The notes: a model not told the origin generated them from the letters alone. DNA of 64,000 nucleotides from Holothuria scabra (GCA_037179385.1 CM074179.1:69149806-69213805), one strand, 5' to 3'; shown: positions 11,001-20,599, counted from the stretch's first letter. Numbers and translations: made by a program.

Positions 11001-11678
11001 ACCGTACTTTATTGAGGAATCTACAACGGTATTCATCAGGCCCGAAGAAACTAGAAAAAAATCCAAACGGCTTTGCTTAACAGGTGTCTTTTGGCGCCAT
11101 GTAAATACTCTCTCAGTGGGGTGATAAACACGCCAGACATCGAATAAGTTGTAGTCATTCATAAGACTTAACACAGCCTGCCGAGCCCTGGCATTATTGT
11201 CATGCAAGTAATTGAAGGTATCAAGGTCTGGATTGAGAACCACATTCCAATCCCCAACAATAATACAATGCAATGCATTGAACTTCTCTACGATGCTTTT
11301 AAGAAGATCGTGGAAGAAAGAAGGGTTGTCCAGATTCGGACCATACAATGTGATTAAAGTGATATTATAATTACCTATATCTAAGTTCAGTGCAACAAAA
11401 TTCCCATTTTCATCGAATTCCACTTCATTAACAGTAAAGTCAAAATTTGCATTCATAAGTATTGCAACCCCTCTTGAGTTGGAGGTACCCGATGAGATAT
11501 AACATTCATAGCCCCATTCTTTTGCAACAAGATTACTCAAATTTTGATCCCAGTGAACATCCTGAAGGCAATATATATGACTACCAGTATTCTTTATGTA
11601 ATCAAAAACATCTGACCGTTTCTGTGTATCTCCTAATCCCCGACAATTCAACGATACTATTTTGATGTCACCTGTCAT
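8040..11678 (-). CDS. LINE ORF2 protein: endonuclease, reverse transcriptase, zinc knuckle
   Basis: A 1212-residue open frame for target-primed reverse transcription. The apurinic-type endonuclease comes first: SLNCRGL near residue 9 (N11), CLQDVHW near 37 (D40 where Glu is usual), YGPN at 112, GDWN at 142, SRLDFFL at 203, SDH at 229. The reverse transcriptase follows: LIPKG at 531, NWRPISL at 544, FAIDFQTAFDSL at 611, RGCRQGDPLSPYLF at 669, YADD at 714 (catalytic Asp pair), GLKLN at 744. A CX2CX8HX4C knuckle sits at 1154-1171. An in-frame TAA stands 12 bases before the ATG, supporting this start. The frame ends early at TGA 8042-8040, while the natural C-terminus continues in another frame (7852-8068). 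The 1212 codons without a stop suggest a young copy. L1/Tx1-like placement is from motif style. Confidence 0.92.
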   Translation of the reverse strand: MTGDIKIVSLNCRGLGDTQKRSDVFDYIKNTGSHIYCLQDVHWDQNLSNLVAKEWGYECYISSGTSNSRGVAILMNANFDFTVNEVEFDENGNFVALNLDIGNYNITLITLYGPNLDNPSFFHDLLKSIVEKFNALHCIIVGDWNVVLNPDLDTFNYLHDNNARARQAVLSLMNDYNLFDVWRVYHPTERVFTWRQKTPVKQSRLDFFLVSSGLMNTVVDSSIKYGYRSDHSLISTTFKLSSVITGRGFWKFNNSLLKDERYVSIIKDVIAETISVYAVSNTIYNGLQASRNDIRFNINDQLFFETLLLNIRGRSISYSAHKKRVQNEREQFLLSEIERLETNFADCVILRDYLEVLKNELENLRAVNYRGILIRSRAQLIEDGEKPSHFFLNVEKRNYVNKLITRITNDNSEDISDIEGIQREVHDFYRTLYSSQDMNVSDVDLRGIFSPFVKPLSRYLSLSLEGPLAYEEVYMSLLGMKGNKSPGPGGLTVKFYKFFWDDIGHFLVRSLNYGYKNSLLSSTQRHGIITLIPKGCKPRNFLRNWRPISLLNVSYKLASTCIANRLKTVLPDLISLDQNGFLKGRYIGDCIRTVYDIMCTLDDENEPGLLFAIDFQTAFDSLSLSFIRKVLNLFNFGPSIMQWVKTFYNCASSSVLVNGFPTNSFPIQRGCRQGDPLSPYLFILCTQLLNLLIYNDKSICGINIGDKECKMTQYADDTTFFIKAKEEYFKRLLDQLNFFGEISGLKLNYNKSFLVGIGSLSGSKLPFNDNHNNIHWVIGEDFNLLGITFNTDIASMTVKNFDKAKTKLERITNFYLKRNMSVLGRITILKSLILPHFNYFLLTLPSPSSDFLTTVSNLFYRFVWKGKPDRISRNQIIQGYSEGGIKMIDIVTYCRALKVSCFARMLSSGNGGHAGFYLQNYQIDLDDLYKYGNDVIRLAGQCVRNAFWKDVLTSTYYYLSLKGISEDEMGKDVFILSQPLWKSNFITVGNVPVANYSHWYKKGIVFINDLIDSNGDFYNQEDLVRMYDIKTHFLEYYGLINSVKTTWGEFFSTLDHNLPNPVNNLCNIMLHRGLFSCKAVYSKLVKLSKFRKTSYNKWCEYLNVSPESWSLYCSIPFSCSIDVQIRWFQYSILHRIVPTNKYLFVINAIDSDKCSFCHNETETIQHFFYYCNFTSVLWNYLHNIFTKANININLLDISVVLFGVILPESVTF

Positions 11679-11757
11679 AATTAAATGTTAACTGGTTTTT
11701 AATTAGAAAAAACATTACCTTTGCAAAATAATATATCCATAGTATAGTTGATCCAAG

Positions 11758-12215
11758 AAGGCCAAGAGAAAATTGGGTTTTCTCAACAACAGGGGGAAGG
11801 ACAGGAGATGAGGGATAACATAGCTAGTGAGAAGTGATTAAAGCAGATTCAGATAGGCTTTAAAATACCGTTACAAAAGAATAAAATAGTTCAAAAAGAA
11901 AAAAAAAAGTTCATGATCATCCACCCAGTAACTTCAGTCCTTTACTTTCATTGTTAGGCCTCCCCGAAGGAAATTGCCGTCCTTCCACGACAGGGGAGGA
12001 GATAGGACAAGGTACATGAAATGAGGTTTAACCGAGGAAAGAAGAAGTGATTGAAAATCGATTCCGATATGTATTAAAATAGCATTTCAAAACAAAAAGT
12101 ATGTTCACCCATCCAGTAATTACGGTCCTTGCAGTTTTTTTGTTTTTGTTTTTCTTTTTTTTCTTTTTTTATTTATTAGTTTTTTATTTTTAGACCTCCC
12201 CGACGAAACCGTCGA
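11758..12215. repeat. Direct repeats of about 200 bases near the hAT right end
   Basis: Two diverged units and the start of a third. Shared blocks are CCTCCCCGA.G.AA, CCTTCC.CGACAGGGG, GGAGATAGG/GGAGATGAGG, GAAGTGATT and CA.CCA.CCAGTAA.T. The third unit begins at about 12195 and runs into the G-rich end of the element. They either belong to the hAT-type end or are 5' monomers of the LINE. Sequence extending past the possible LINE border favours the hAT. Confidence 0.6.
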
Positions 12216-12298
12216 CCTTCCCCGACGGGGGGGGGGGGGGCAGTGGTCCCCGACGGGGGGCCATACCCCCCCCCCCCCCCCCGCTGGCGCCACCCCTG

Positions 12299-12306
12299 CG
12301 CGCCTG
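12299..12306. repeat. Right 8-bp target-site duplication
   Basis: CGCGCCTG, identical to 4468-4475, directly after the terminal CCCCTG of the composite hAT-type element. Confidence 0.85.
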
Positions 12307-12654
12307 TAGAATATCCACAGGTTTCGGTCCTTCAGATGATGGAATTGTGACAATATTCGGAAATACATTTTCTTCATGTACCGTATTTTAAGAAGAAGTC
12401 ACGCTACCTAACAAGCCCTTCCAAAGTGCAACTGCGGCAATTAAATTATCGACGCGATTGAATTTCCAGCCGGGCTCAGCATAGTACCAGTTCCATTGTG
12501 CTGTACCGAAACTGTATGCATCTTGGAAGAGATATACGATCCAGTACAGCCATAAAAGCATAAATACGAAAGAGAGACGGATCTAAAACTTCTTGTACAG
12601 GAGGCCCCAATGGGAGATGGCCAGCGTGTGTTTGGAGATCGATCTTCCTCAGTC
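12307..12654. other. Non-coding, nothing recognised
   Basis: Unique-looking sequence to the right of the composite element. No coding exon or repeat end recognised. Confidence 0.4.
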
Positions 12655-12790
12655 ATGGCCGTAGGGAGCGGGAGGGGCCTGTAGCCCCCTCATTGGCCTA
12701 AACCTTGCTAAATCGCCGGCAGACTTACGTGACTCAGTTAGGCAGGAAATATGAAAGGGGCGGAATGTATTGTCGGGCAAAAATTTCCCC
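12655..12790 (+). repeat. Interspersed repeat related to 20600-20760
   Basis: Blocks CCTTGCTAAATC, GGCAGACTTACGTG, CAGT.AGGCAGG and GGGCAAAAATTTCCCCC recur in the same order on the opposite strand at 20600-20720. Probably a decayed DNA-transposon piece. Confidence 0.55.
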
Positions 12791-13764
12791 CTCCCATAGA
12801 GAAATATTACCGTACAGCCATGTCCCCAGTGATTCAGAGAAGTCGGATCCGACCAAGGACGTCTCCAGCCTCTGGACCATAGGACGCAGCTTGGAAAGAG
12901 AGGTTCATTTTTTGCTAGCGGGTAAAAGTTGTTATGCCGCTATAAAGAATTTACCTAAGATTACCTAAGCGGTGCGCCAGTACCGGTACTGGCTGGCGTG
13001 GAGGGCTGTAGAAAATTTTGAAATCGCGAATCCACAGACAGTAGTTAAGGACGTTGCTCAGGCTTGTAAATATAGAATCTAATCAATCGTTTCACTGAGT
13101 TTCTGTTTGCAATAAAAAAATGTTCAGTTCAATAAAACATGATCAAATGCAAAATGAAAATTTCCAGATAAAGTACCACTACACCTATTTCTGGTAAAAC
13201 TTTTGGCTCTGTTTTACACAGGGAAGTCGCTATACTCTACGTTAATTTCCAAATGTCTAGTATAAAAGGACAAAGTCTCCTCATTGGCGTATAGCTAGAC
13301 TTCCGGGGAAGGGAGGCAAGCAACCTTTTGTTTTCATTTTTTTTAAATTGTGAACACTATTTTACCGGGAACGTGGGAACGCGTCGAAGATTTTGGCCTT
13401 TTTTAAACAAATTTCTAAAGATATCAAAGAGCTTGTAAACGGTATATTTCAGAAAGTTTTGGATTCAGTGGCTTTGTTGTGAAAAAATGTGAAATTTTGG
13501 AATTATTGTATAATTGATATTTCCCATTAGCAAATCCGACATTAAATGGCGTTGAAGTACATATTTTCATGTTATGCATACCGACTGCTTTTGGTTTCCG
13601 AAACTTCGTTGCCTATTTTAGACAAATATTTTAAAATCAAGCGTGCGTATAATTTGAGAGAATGTGGAATTTCATGAAATAAAGTGTAGAAAAAAGCACC
13701 GTATTAACCGGTGTCACTTGAAGATCAGGTGTATCCCATGGTAAATTACTGTTTTTTTTTTTAT
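12791..13764. other. Decayed hAT-like sequence, no gene
   Basis: At about 12970 GCGGTGCGCCAG..GGCTGGCGTGGAGGGCTGTAGAAAATTTTGAAAT resembles the GGCGCGGAGCGTAGAGAAAATTTCG units at 5626 and 51080. At about 13395 TTTTGGCCTTTTTTAAACAAAT resembles 4610. This suggests a diverged relative of the hAT-type interiors. The words given are fragments; no reading frame of length survives. Confidence 0.4.
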
Positions 13765-14105
13765 TTAAGAGTAAATTTTCGCTAATATACATTGAAATAA
13801 ATTTATGTTTCGAGTCAAACTACGGTTGGGATCCGTAAAGTGCCACTCTTGTCCTAAGCCCTCGCAACTTTTTATACATCTGCAAATCCCCCATCTCACC
13901 CATTTTTTTTATTTACAAATTACCGAGGTTTTTTATTTACAAGTTACCGTCTATTTATTTACAAGTAAAGTTTCGCTTACATACATCGAACTGTCAGTTC
14001 TGGTCAATCTACGGTTAGGATGTCTGTACCGCTCCTTGCTTTTGCGCTTTGCAAGTTTTGTACATCTGCAACCAACCCCACCCCGTCTTCCCAACAAATC
14101 TGGCG
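13765..14105 (+). repeat. Two diverged direct repeats about 200 bases apart
   Basis: AGTAAATTTTCGCTAATATAC at 13770 and AGTAAAGTTTCGCTTACATAC at about 13965 start units. Both units continue with TACGGTTGGGAT/TACGGTTAGGAT, a CT-rich part, then TACATCTGCAA and CACCC. Identity is roughly three quarters by eye. The open frame 13805-14110 is an accident of this repeat. Confidence 0.55.
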
Positions 14106-15416
14106 ATTGAAGACATCACTTTGTCCTCTTTTGCAAGTTTTGCCTGATGTTCGTTAGTTTCGGGAAAATTGCTGTGCATAACTCAGATGTGTGATTGAGT
14201 AGCAATTGTTTTTCCATAAGCTGTCAGATTCATGCATACCGAATATTTGTAATCATTTTGAATTTTCATCGAAAGTTTTCCGTGAAAATGTTATTTTTCG
14301 AGAAAGTTTTTGAAAGAATTTGATAACGCTAAGGAGTTTTCTCAGTAATAAAAAAAGCCAGATTTGTTAAGATTGAAATGGTCGATCGAAATTCTCCAGA
14401 CACCATTGTAGAAAATTCTGGCTGTGATGAAGTTTAAAGGGACCAGTCCTCCCCTGTCTCTTTCGCCTTTGGTTTATCACTTCAATATTACCAATTACCA
14501 TGTAGTTGTCTTTTAATTGGAAAATATTAAACAGACTGTACATGCTTTGAAATTGCCATTCATTTTGTAACAAAATGAAGACAATAATACAACATGATGT
14601 TCAAACAAGAAGGCAAAATGATTCATATACGAATTTAAAGTAAAAAAAAAAATAAATCTTGAGAAATCACAAGGGACGCTGGGTATGTCCCGCTTTAATA
14701 TAAATCTGTCAATAAGAACGGGCAATGGTGCTTTGGACGGTATGTCACAAAACATTCACGAGGCCTATATTTTTATTTTCTTCAGGCACTCAGTCATTTT
14801 TTTTGTTTAATTGCCCTTTTTAGGTATTAAACGATTTACTGAATTTTACTAGCTGGACGTGACAGGCTGTACGTAGGCAAAGAGCATCCTCGCGGTCTTA
14901 ATTGCTTCCGCGGTTGAACATCTTCCGCGTGGGGGGTAATTTGCAAAAACTGGCCGACCTAACCGTGGAGCAGTTAAGGAAGCGATTACCACGCCCTCAG
15001 ACTTACGATATGCCGAATACATTACAAATTTAATCACGGTCTGTAGTAAATCCTGCCCGTCCTCTTAATTTGCACGTAATTTTGTACTATCTCAGATGAT
15101 GGCAAAATCGTTTGCTGACGGACAGACGGAAGTATGGGTAAAGATCATGTATTTTAGTAGGTCGGTGTAGGCCTATGTCAAAGAGTCTGCCTCGTAAATG
15201 CCTCAAACCACAAAGAGTGTAGTCTCTGTCAGACTGGGCGATGCGAAGAGTGGTGTTTTTACTTGCTAAAGGGCACGGTAAGACCAGCTAAACGAAACGA
15301 AAACAAAGTATTAAACTATATATTACCAACAACCAAAACTCAAACACCAAGAACGCCCTCGTCAGCAAACGAAACAAATGCCACCAACAATGCTCCCGAG
15401 CAGCCACAGACACCGT
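14106..15416. other. Non-coding, no gene recognised
   Basis: AT-rich. A GC-richer patch at 14855-15010 (CTTCCGCGGTTGAACATC, GGAAGCGATTACCACGCC) may be another old repeat, but no second copy is in the window. Confidence 0.4.
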
Positions 15417-15671
15417 AAAGGTCAGCAGTCCCCTAAAAGTTATTTTGAAGCAACAGCTATTATTACTTTTCTCGTCTCATTTCTATTCAAGGAATCTTTC
15501 ATAATATTTTATTACTTCAATATAACATATGAACGGTAAACCAAGCTGTAGCTTCCAGTAAATTTCACATTTGAGGAGTAAAAATGTTGTCACATGACCC
15601 TCAAGAGCCAATCATGAAACTGGACAGTCTACTACACTTCTTCAAGTTGGGGTGACTGCTCCTGCCCTTTC
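15417..15671 (-). mobile_element. 254-bp TTAA-type MITE, family A, copy 1 (decayed)
   Basis: Reverse orientation relative to 44344. Conserved blocks include AATTTCACATTTGAGGAG, AAAAATGTTGTCACATGAC, CCAATCATGAAACTGGACAG and GGTGACTGCTCCTGCCCTTT. The TTAA flanks have mutated (GTAA and TTCAA). Non-coding. Confidence 0.8.
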
Positions 15672-16395
15672 AACGGAAACACCAGACCAAACCACCACCA
15701 TCCAACAAACAAAAAATCGAAATATTAAGAACACCAGACCAAACCATCGACCATCACCAACAATAAATGCCCCAAGGAACAAAAACCCTGCAAATCGGCA
15801 CGGCCGAGGGGTCGGGTCCACTTACCATATTACATCATGTACACAGTATTTACACTATTTACACTCAACCAAAAACAAGGCCCAGAAGAAATCGAGCGGC
15901 AGCACGTCCATTCTCTTATGAGACCTGAACTGAACTGGTGCTAAGAACACCGGGAGTAAGCTACACCAATACCAACCCTCACCTCCATGTCTTCCATGTC
16001 AAGTTCTTCCATTACCAGGTAAGATCCTGACCTTTCCAGCTAGGCCGATCTCATATTGCGCCTCTTGGAAAGAAGCTTTTACTTTTAAGAGATCACCAAA
16101 TGCAAAAAACTGTCTATAGACGCCCATCAAGACGCACCACCATTTTCAAACGCGTCGCTTGAAATTGCAAACCCTGCCATAAATTGTTTTTCCTTGTTCA
16201 CAATCTTTAAATAGCTCTCTTAAATTTGGCAATTTATGAGACCTTCAACTCTCTCGAATCTCGCAAGTTAGTCGTCTCTAACACACAAGGTATGACTGTC
16301 GTCAGTGATCTTAAGTATTAAAGCTTGCCTCACAGTACGTCAGCTTATCACTCCGTATATTCCTTTTAGACTTTAAAAAGAAAAACAATACTGAC
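15672..16395. other. Non-coding, nothing recognised
   Basis: The A- and C-rich stretch 15660-15900 is open in one frame because stop codons are rare there, but its product is low-complexity Thr/Pro/Asn. No domain, no splice context. Confidence 0.4.
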
Positions 16396-16649
16396 ACACT
16401 GTAAACACAAATTAACGGTCAAGTGGTGCCTGAATTGACTAACCACGTTTGTCACTCATATTTGACTAATTTGTGATGATATTCGACTAAATTTGTGGAA
16501 ATGGACTAAACAATATCAGTCAAAACTTAGTCAAGTAAGTTTAATATTTTTCAGAAACTTATTTAACTGGATCAAATTATTTGTCAATATTGTTGACTAA
16601 CATGATTTGCCGATCCAGGCACTGCTTGTGTAATTTGTGTTTACAGTGT
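16396..16649. mobile_element. 254-bp MITE with 19-bp inverted ends
   Basis: Left end ACACTGTAAACACAAATTA and right end TAATTTGTGTTTACAGTGT are perfect inverted repeats, followed inward by imperfect ones (GTGGTGCCTG against CAGGCACTGC). The interior is AT-rich, with several TTTGACTAA-like words. The target duplication is not clear. No second copy in the window. Confidence 0.75.
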
Positions 16650-17167
16650 TCAGTCTGTTAACACCAATTTAGGCTAAAATGGTGTCTTCCAAGAGTGCAG
16701 AAAGTTTAGCAGAAGTTCGATAGGACCTTAAGTTCCCCTCAGCTTCACCGCCAGGTAGCATTGAGATTCATTGCTGAGCATGATCAAGTTCTTCGGATAT
16801 TTCGTCCCGTTATCTAAGCAGTAAAATCCCATCCCTCCCTCCTTATGAAGAAACTACACTGATGACCATGCATATTGCTACGATGTGGACATTCCCGGTA
16901 CTAGTGAAATGTCGAGTGCAGTCGCCCAAATTTATTTTGAAAATCATTAATATCTCACAATTTCTGTTTTTTTTTTTTCTAGAGTACTTTTTTTTTGGGG
17001 GGGGGGAGGGGGAGGGTTTTGGGGGGGGGGGGTAAAGCTGCCATTGTTCTGTACCGTAGGTAAAAACATCCTGCTGATCCCTCTCCTACTCAATTATTTT
17101 GTTCATATCTAGTGCAGACTACGGACTATTTTGCTTGTTCTTCATACTCAGCATAAGCAATGGAGTA
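16650..17167. other. Non-coding with a long G-rich tract
   Basis: A T-run followed by G-runs at about 16968-17032 (more than 40 G in about 50 bases) could fold as a G-quadruplex. No gene. Confidence 0.6.
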
Positions 17168-17281
17168 GGGAAAACAAGCCAGTGAGCCACGCCTGGAAAA
17201 AAGCCGTCTCCGGCTCGACTTGAACCAATTGGTTGGAAACTGGGTTAGACCTCTATAAAACTATATCTAACTAACCAACTA
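17168..17281 (-). repeat. SINE-like interspersed repeat, copy 1
   Basis: On the minus strand: GGTTAGTTAGATATAG, TCTAACCCAGTTTCCAACC, AATTGGTTCAAGTCGAGCC, GACGGCTTTTTTCCAG, GTGGCTCACTGG. The GGTTCAAGTCG word resembles a Pol III B box, and GAGCC..GTGGCTC can pair. Relatives at 25003-25062, 25225-25335, 30036-30105, 30400-30455 and 37075-37172. SINE nature is an inference. Confidence 0.55.
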
Positions 17282-17344
17282 AGGACTATTTTCCAAATAG
17301 ATATTGCTCCCTGCTATAACAAAGTACTGCAGGACAGAAATTAA

Positions 17345-17597
17345 AGGTAAAGAGCAGTCCCTCAAAATTTTCTTTGAAGAAAAAGCTAAAAACAAAATTT
17401 TCCTCTTATTTCTCTTCAAAGTATCTTTAATTACATTTAATGACTTAACTATTGCATATTTAAGGTAAACCAAGCAGTTATTTCTGGTAAATTTCACATT
17501 TCAAGAGGAAAAATGTTGTCTCATGACTCCCAACAGCCAATCATGAAACTGGACAGTCTACTACACTACTTCAGTTTGGGATGACTGCTCCTGCCCT
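17345..17597 (-). mobile_element. 254-bp TTAA-type MITE, family A, copy 2
   Basis: Flanked by TTAA on both sides (17341-17344, 17598-17601), the piggyBac target signature. Ends AGGTAAAGAGCAGTCC and GACTGCTCCTGCCCT form the inverted repeat. The interior matches the copies at 44344 and 49473 in reverse. Non-coding. Confidence 0.85.
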
Positions 17598-17601
17598 TTA
17601 A

Positions 17602-18043
17602 TGTTGGTGTACTTGAATTTATTTATTTATTTTATTTTATTTATTTATTTTTTTTTTAACTTTTAATTTCTTTTGCGTACGAAAAGGTCGTTGCAAAATA
17701 ATGCCTACTAAAACTATGTCACACACAATCTTTCGTAATTGCTCTGGGAGGGTATATATACCGGCCCGGAATAGGTAGGTTCTCTCTATGCTATGCCGAA
17801 TATCCGAAATTCGATCAAGACGCACCCTACCTTACTGTTCACTCACCTAGCATTTGCAGGTTCACGCATTTCACGTCCGTTTCACCGGACTGCCGGATGG
17901 GGTTGGACAAACAACCGATTCAGTTACGCGGGAAATTGGACAAAATGGCTCTTTTTTAAATACGAATGGGGGAGCTACAAAACAGCATTACACACATTGG
18001 TGCATGGAACGGACTTTCCTTAGATTAACGAAGCTCGTCTAGT
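17602..18043. other. Non-coding, nothing recognised
   Basis: A T-rich simple-sequence patch at 17615-17660, then unique-looking sequence. Overlapping frames at 17793-18042 show no domain. Confidence 0.4.
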
Positions 18044-18196
18044 CAGGCGCGGATCCAGACATTCCAAAAAAATGGGCTGACTTTAGGGAAAGCATTGGTG
18101 TGAGGGAGTTCCAATGTTAATTTTCCGTATGTTTTGTTGTTGATTTGGCAAAAATGGAGGGCTGAGGCCGTAAAAGCCCCCTTGGATCCGCGCCTG
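18044..18196 (-). mobile_element. MITE with CAGGCGCGGATCC ends, copy 2
   Basis: Starts CAGGCGCGGATCC and ends GGATCCGCGCCTG, a perfect 13-bp inverted repeat. Interior matches 4314-4475 when reversed. Flanks CGTCTAGT and CGTCCTTA agree at only half the positions. Confidence 0.8.
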
Positions 18197-18620
18197 CGTC
18201 CTTATACATCGACGTCACCTCAATTTGGAGATACAACGATGAAACACACAGCCTGACAGGCAGGCTTTGCACACCCGCATAGAAGAATTTGAGCTCAAAT
18301 CAGCTGTCAGCATAGACAATTTTACAAAAGCAATAACAAAACGATTGTGGGGCAGATTTTTGTCAAAGTTATTTTACCGTGGCCAAGAAAGCAGTCTCAT
18401 ACCAAAACACTGTCCCACATCATTTGTAATTGCGATTGGAAAGGGGTCTACTTGTTAGTGGAAGTTTCAATAGTATGGGCTCACTTCAAATTAACAGAGG
18501 GCTTTTCTGTATTATGACGTCATCTGAATCGAATCTTCAGACTACTTCCCATTTTAGGTGCCCATCAGGGCACAGTCCAGCCATAATGTATTACTTTAGT
18601 ATAGTTACATGAAAAAATGA
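18197..18620. other. Non-coding, nothing recognised
   Basis: Short frames without domains. Confidence 0.35.
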
Positions 18621-18690
18621 CTTTTTTCTAAAAGTCCCCTCGACTCTCTGGCGAAGAGCCAAGGGGCGAAAACCAAACATTTACTCCCGG
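18621..18690 (+). repeat. 68-bp segment shared with the foldback element at 6373-6440
   Basis: CTTTTTTCTAAAAGTCCCC, ACTCTCTGGCGAAGAGCC, AAGGGGCGAAAACCAAAC and ATTACTCC (TTTACTCC here) occur in the same order in both places, with only a few differences. At 18691-18780 further sequence follows that is absent from the first copy. Confidence 0.75.
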
Positions 18691-19114
18691 AGGAGTTCTG
18701 CTCCCTTAAGGAGCTAAACGTCCCAAATGGACAATTACGCCCTCTAAAGGGCAAACATGTGTGGTCCTGCTCTAGACTGGCTGAATAGAACAGAAGCCAC
18801 ACCCTGGATGCAGTTTAACGTCATGCCCAGGACGAAAAAAAACTTCATTTAACAAATCAATCAATGAGGTATTTTTTCTATTATTATCAAGCATGATCTT
18901 AAATGGGCATCTAGAAATGAAAAATACAAATATTTCGTAAAAAATGGGAAGTACTAGTCCAGCAGTCTGACAGCTACTCATGACAAAGTTTCCAAAATGT
19001 CGCCCTTCAATAGGAATATTCTGAAATTTTAAAATAGGCCTATATTGAAGAGCCTTTAATTGAGAAATGCGGTTACATTAACTTGCATTTGTACGGTACA
19101 ATAGCAAGCTGCCT
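18691..19114. other. Non-coding, nothing recognised
   Basis: Likely continuation of the repeat carrying the 68-bp segment, then AT-rich sequence. Confidence 0.35.
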
Positions 19115-19225
19115 TTTTTGATGTTTGGCTCTTGAGAATCACGTGACAATAATTTTTTTCTCAAATGTGAAATTTACTCTAATTAAAATCTTGATTTACT
19201 TTGAATATACAACACTGAAGTCCTA
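19115..19225 (-). mobile_element. Partial family A TTAA-type MITE
   Basis: Blocks GGCTCTTGAGAATCACGTGAC, TTTTTCTCAAATGTGAAATTTACT and TTTACTTTGAATATACAA match the middle of the 44344 copy in plus order. Both ends are gone or unrecognisable. Strand is uncertain. Confidence 0.55.
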
Positions 19226-20599
19226 AAATACTGTACAACTAAGAAACTCTGAAGAGAAATAGCTTGGACAAAAATCGTAAGATTTATCCGTAGCTTCAAA
19301 CTTAGTAAGGGGCAAATTTTCACCATGGGCAATAAACGTTATTTTTTTTTTTATAATAGGTGGGTTAGGTAGGATAATTGATGGACCAAACTTTCCGCAA
19401 ATCCTTTCGCGCAGATTGAAATTACCACATAGGCCTATTCCTACTTTTCTTGGTTTCAGTCTCATTGATATACCTGCAATGGCGTCTCAAAACTACACAT
19501 TTTTCTCCCAATCAGGTTGATTGCTCGTTTGCTTTGGTTTGTAGGCTGATATAGGCGTGATTATCCAAGGACACTCCATTAATCGATGACGCAAAGAAGA
19601 GGAATTCCGTCTGTTTTCTTTCCGTTTGTTACACGCGTACGGGGAGGGTGGCATGGGGACAGGAGGGGGCATTAACTACCCCAATTTTCCCCATTCCCCT
19701 GTTGCCCCCCTCCCCCATCAGGGGGTAATATTGAAGGAGGGATAACCAACACAGAGGTCCAAAGTGTTCAACAATATGATAGCAATGCCAGGCCGCCCAA
19801 ATTGCTTACCGCAGAAAAGTGGGGCCCCCATCCCCCGTCTCCGCAGTCCCTGCCCAAGGTACTAGGTCAGTTAGGTCGGACTTTGGCCAACCGAAAAAAT
19901 AAACAACATACCTCTGCTAAGCCTTGTTTTTCTTACAGAGGTATGCTAAAACACCCACAGGATAGGAGCGCTTTCAGGGTTCGTCTCCACTCTCGGCGCG
20001 AATGGTTTCCCCAACGTTTTCTTTTCCCCCAGTTTGTACCCTCGGGCTAATTTTGACATTCTGCTGCCGCCCTGTCCTCTATACTTTCGAGTCATACAAA
20101 TTAAAGGGAAATATTGCGTTTGTTTTACAAGGAAATTTCATCCCGCTTTTAAAACCAATATTTTTTGACAGAGAGTGATAAATAATTAAAAATAATTCAA
20201 TATGATTGCCTTCTTTTCAAGAAATAAGTTTCCGTCGGATAAAAATTCAGTTGTTCGTTGCTGAAGAATAATTTGTTCCCCCAAAGTTTCATCGGATCAT
20301 CAATCCAAAGGCAGAGGCACTTTGCAATTTACAAAAGCTTTCGTGGTGAAACAGTGTATTTATTTGTAAACCGATTGCGTAGATCTATCTTCAAAGGTGA
20401 GGGAGACTTTTCACTATTTCCGATATCCGTCGTGCAGTGGGTGGGGGCGTGGGTGGTTACCTATGTGTTCCCTTTACGTGGTTGAAAGAAGGTAACTGGG
20501 ATTTTTGTAGCAAACCATTACGCGCTCATTTCTTCGAACTTTGTCTCAGTGTTTTCCTCATCATCCTATCGTACGGGAATCTTCCTCTGGGGGAAGGGG
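19226..20599. other. Non-coding, no gene recognised
   Basis: Contains G/C-rich patches (19640-19740, 19820-19870), probably transposon-derived, and AT-rich sequence. The 82-codon frame at 19802 has no domain. Confidence 0.4.

Larger units (their letters stand above)
7724..11700 (-). mobile_element. L1/Tx1-like non-LTR retrotransposon, 3' end with poly(A)
   Basis: The 3' end on the minus strand is a poly(A) tail (a T12 run at 7724-7735 on the + strand). It is preceded by an AATAAA at 7752-7747 and a short 3' UTR, then the ORF2 protein. No ORF1 is found upstream. Only about 80 bases separate the ORF2 start from hAT-like direct repeats, so the copy is 5'-truncated near the ORF2 start, or its 5' UTR includes those repeats. 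A possible target duplication is CCGACGAA (7716-7723 and 12202-12209), which would extend the LINE to about 12201. That word also belongs to the repeats, so the 5' border is unresolved. Confidence 0.75.
4476..12298. mobile_element. Composite hAT-type element, 7.8 kb, non-autonomous
   Basis: Ends are CAGGGGTGGCGCCAGG on the left and CTGGCGCCACCCCTG on the right, inverted and flanked by a perfect 8-bp duplication (CGCGCCTG). Sub-terminal parts of both ends carry TCCCCGAC-type repeats and G/C runs. No hAT transposase (DDE or BED domain) can be read inside, so it would depend on an enzyme from elsewhere. Much of its length comes from later insertions: a TA-flanked foldback (6098-7417) and a LINE (about 7724-11700). 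The exact duplication suggests that the two ends moved as one unit, or that the interior was filled after a smaller element landed. The second reading is more likely. Confidence 0.8.

Noticed and set aside
7724..12201. LINE extending to 12201 with a CCGACGAA duplication
   Set aside because: The word belongs to repeats that continue beyond it into the hAT end, so the match is not independent evidence.
4306..12314. Target duplication around the 4314-4475 MITE
   Set aside because: ATAAAGAA on the left and TAGAATAT on the right do not match well enough.
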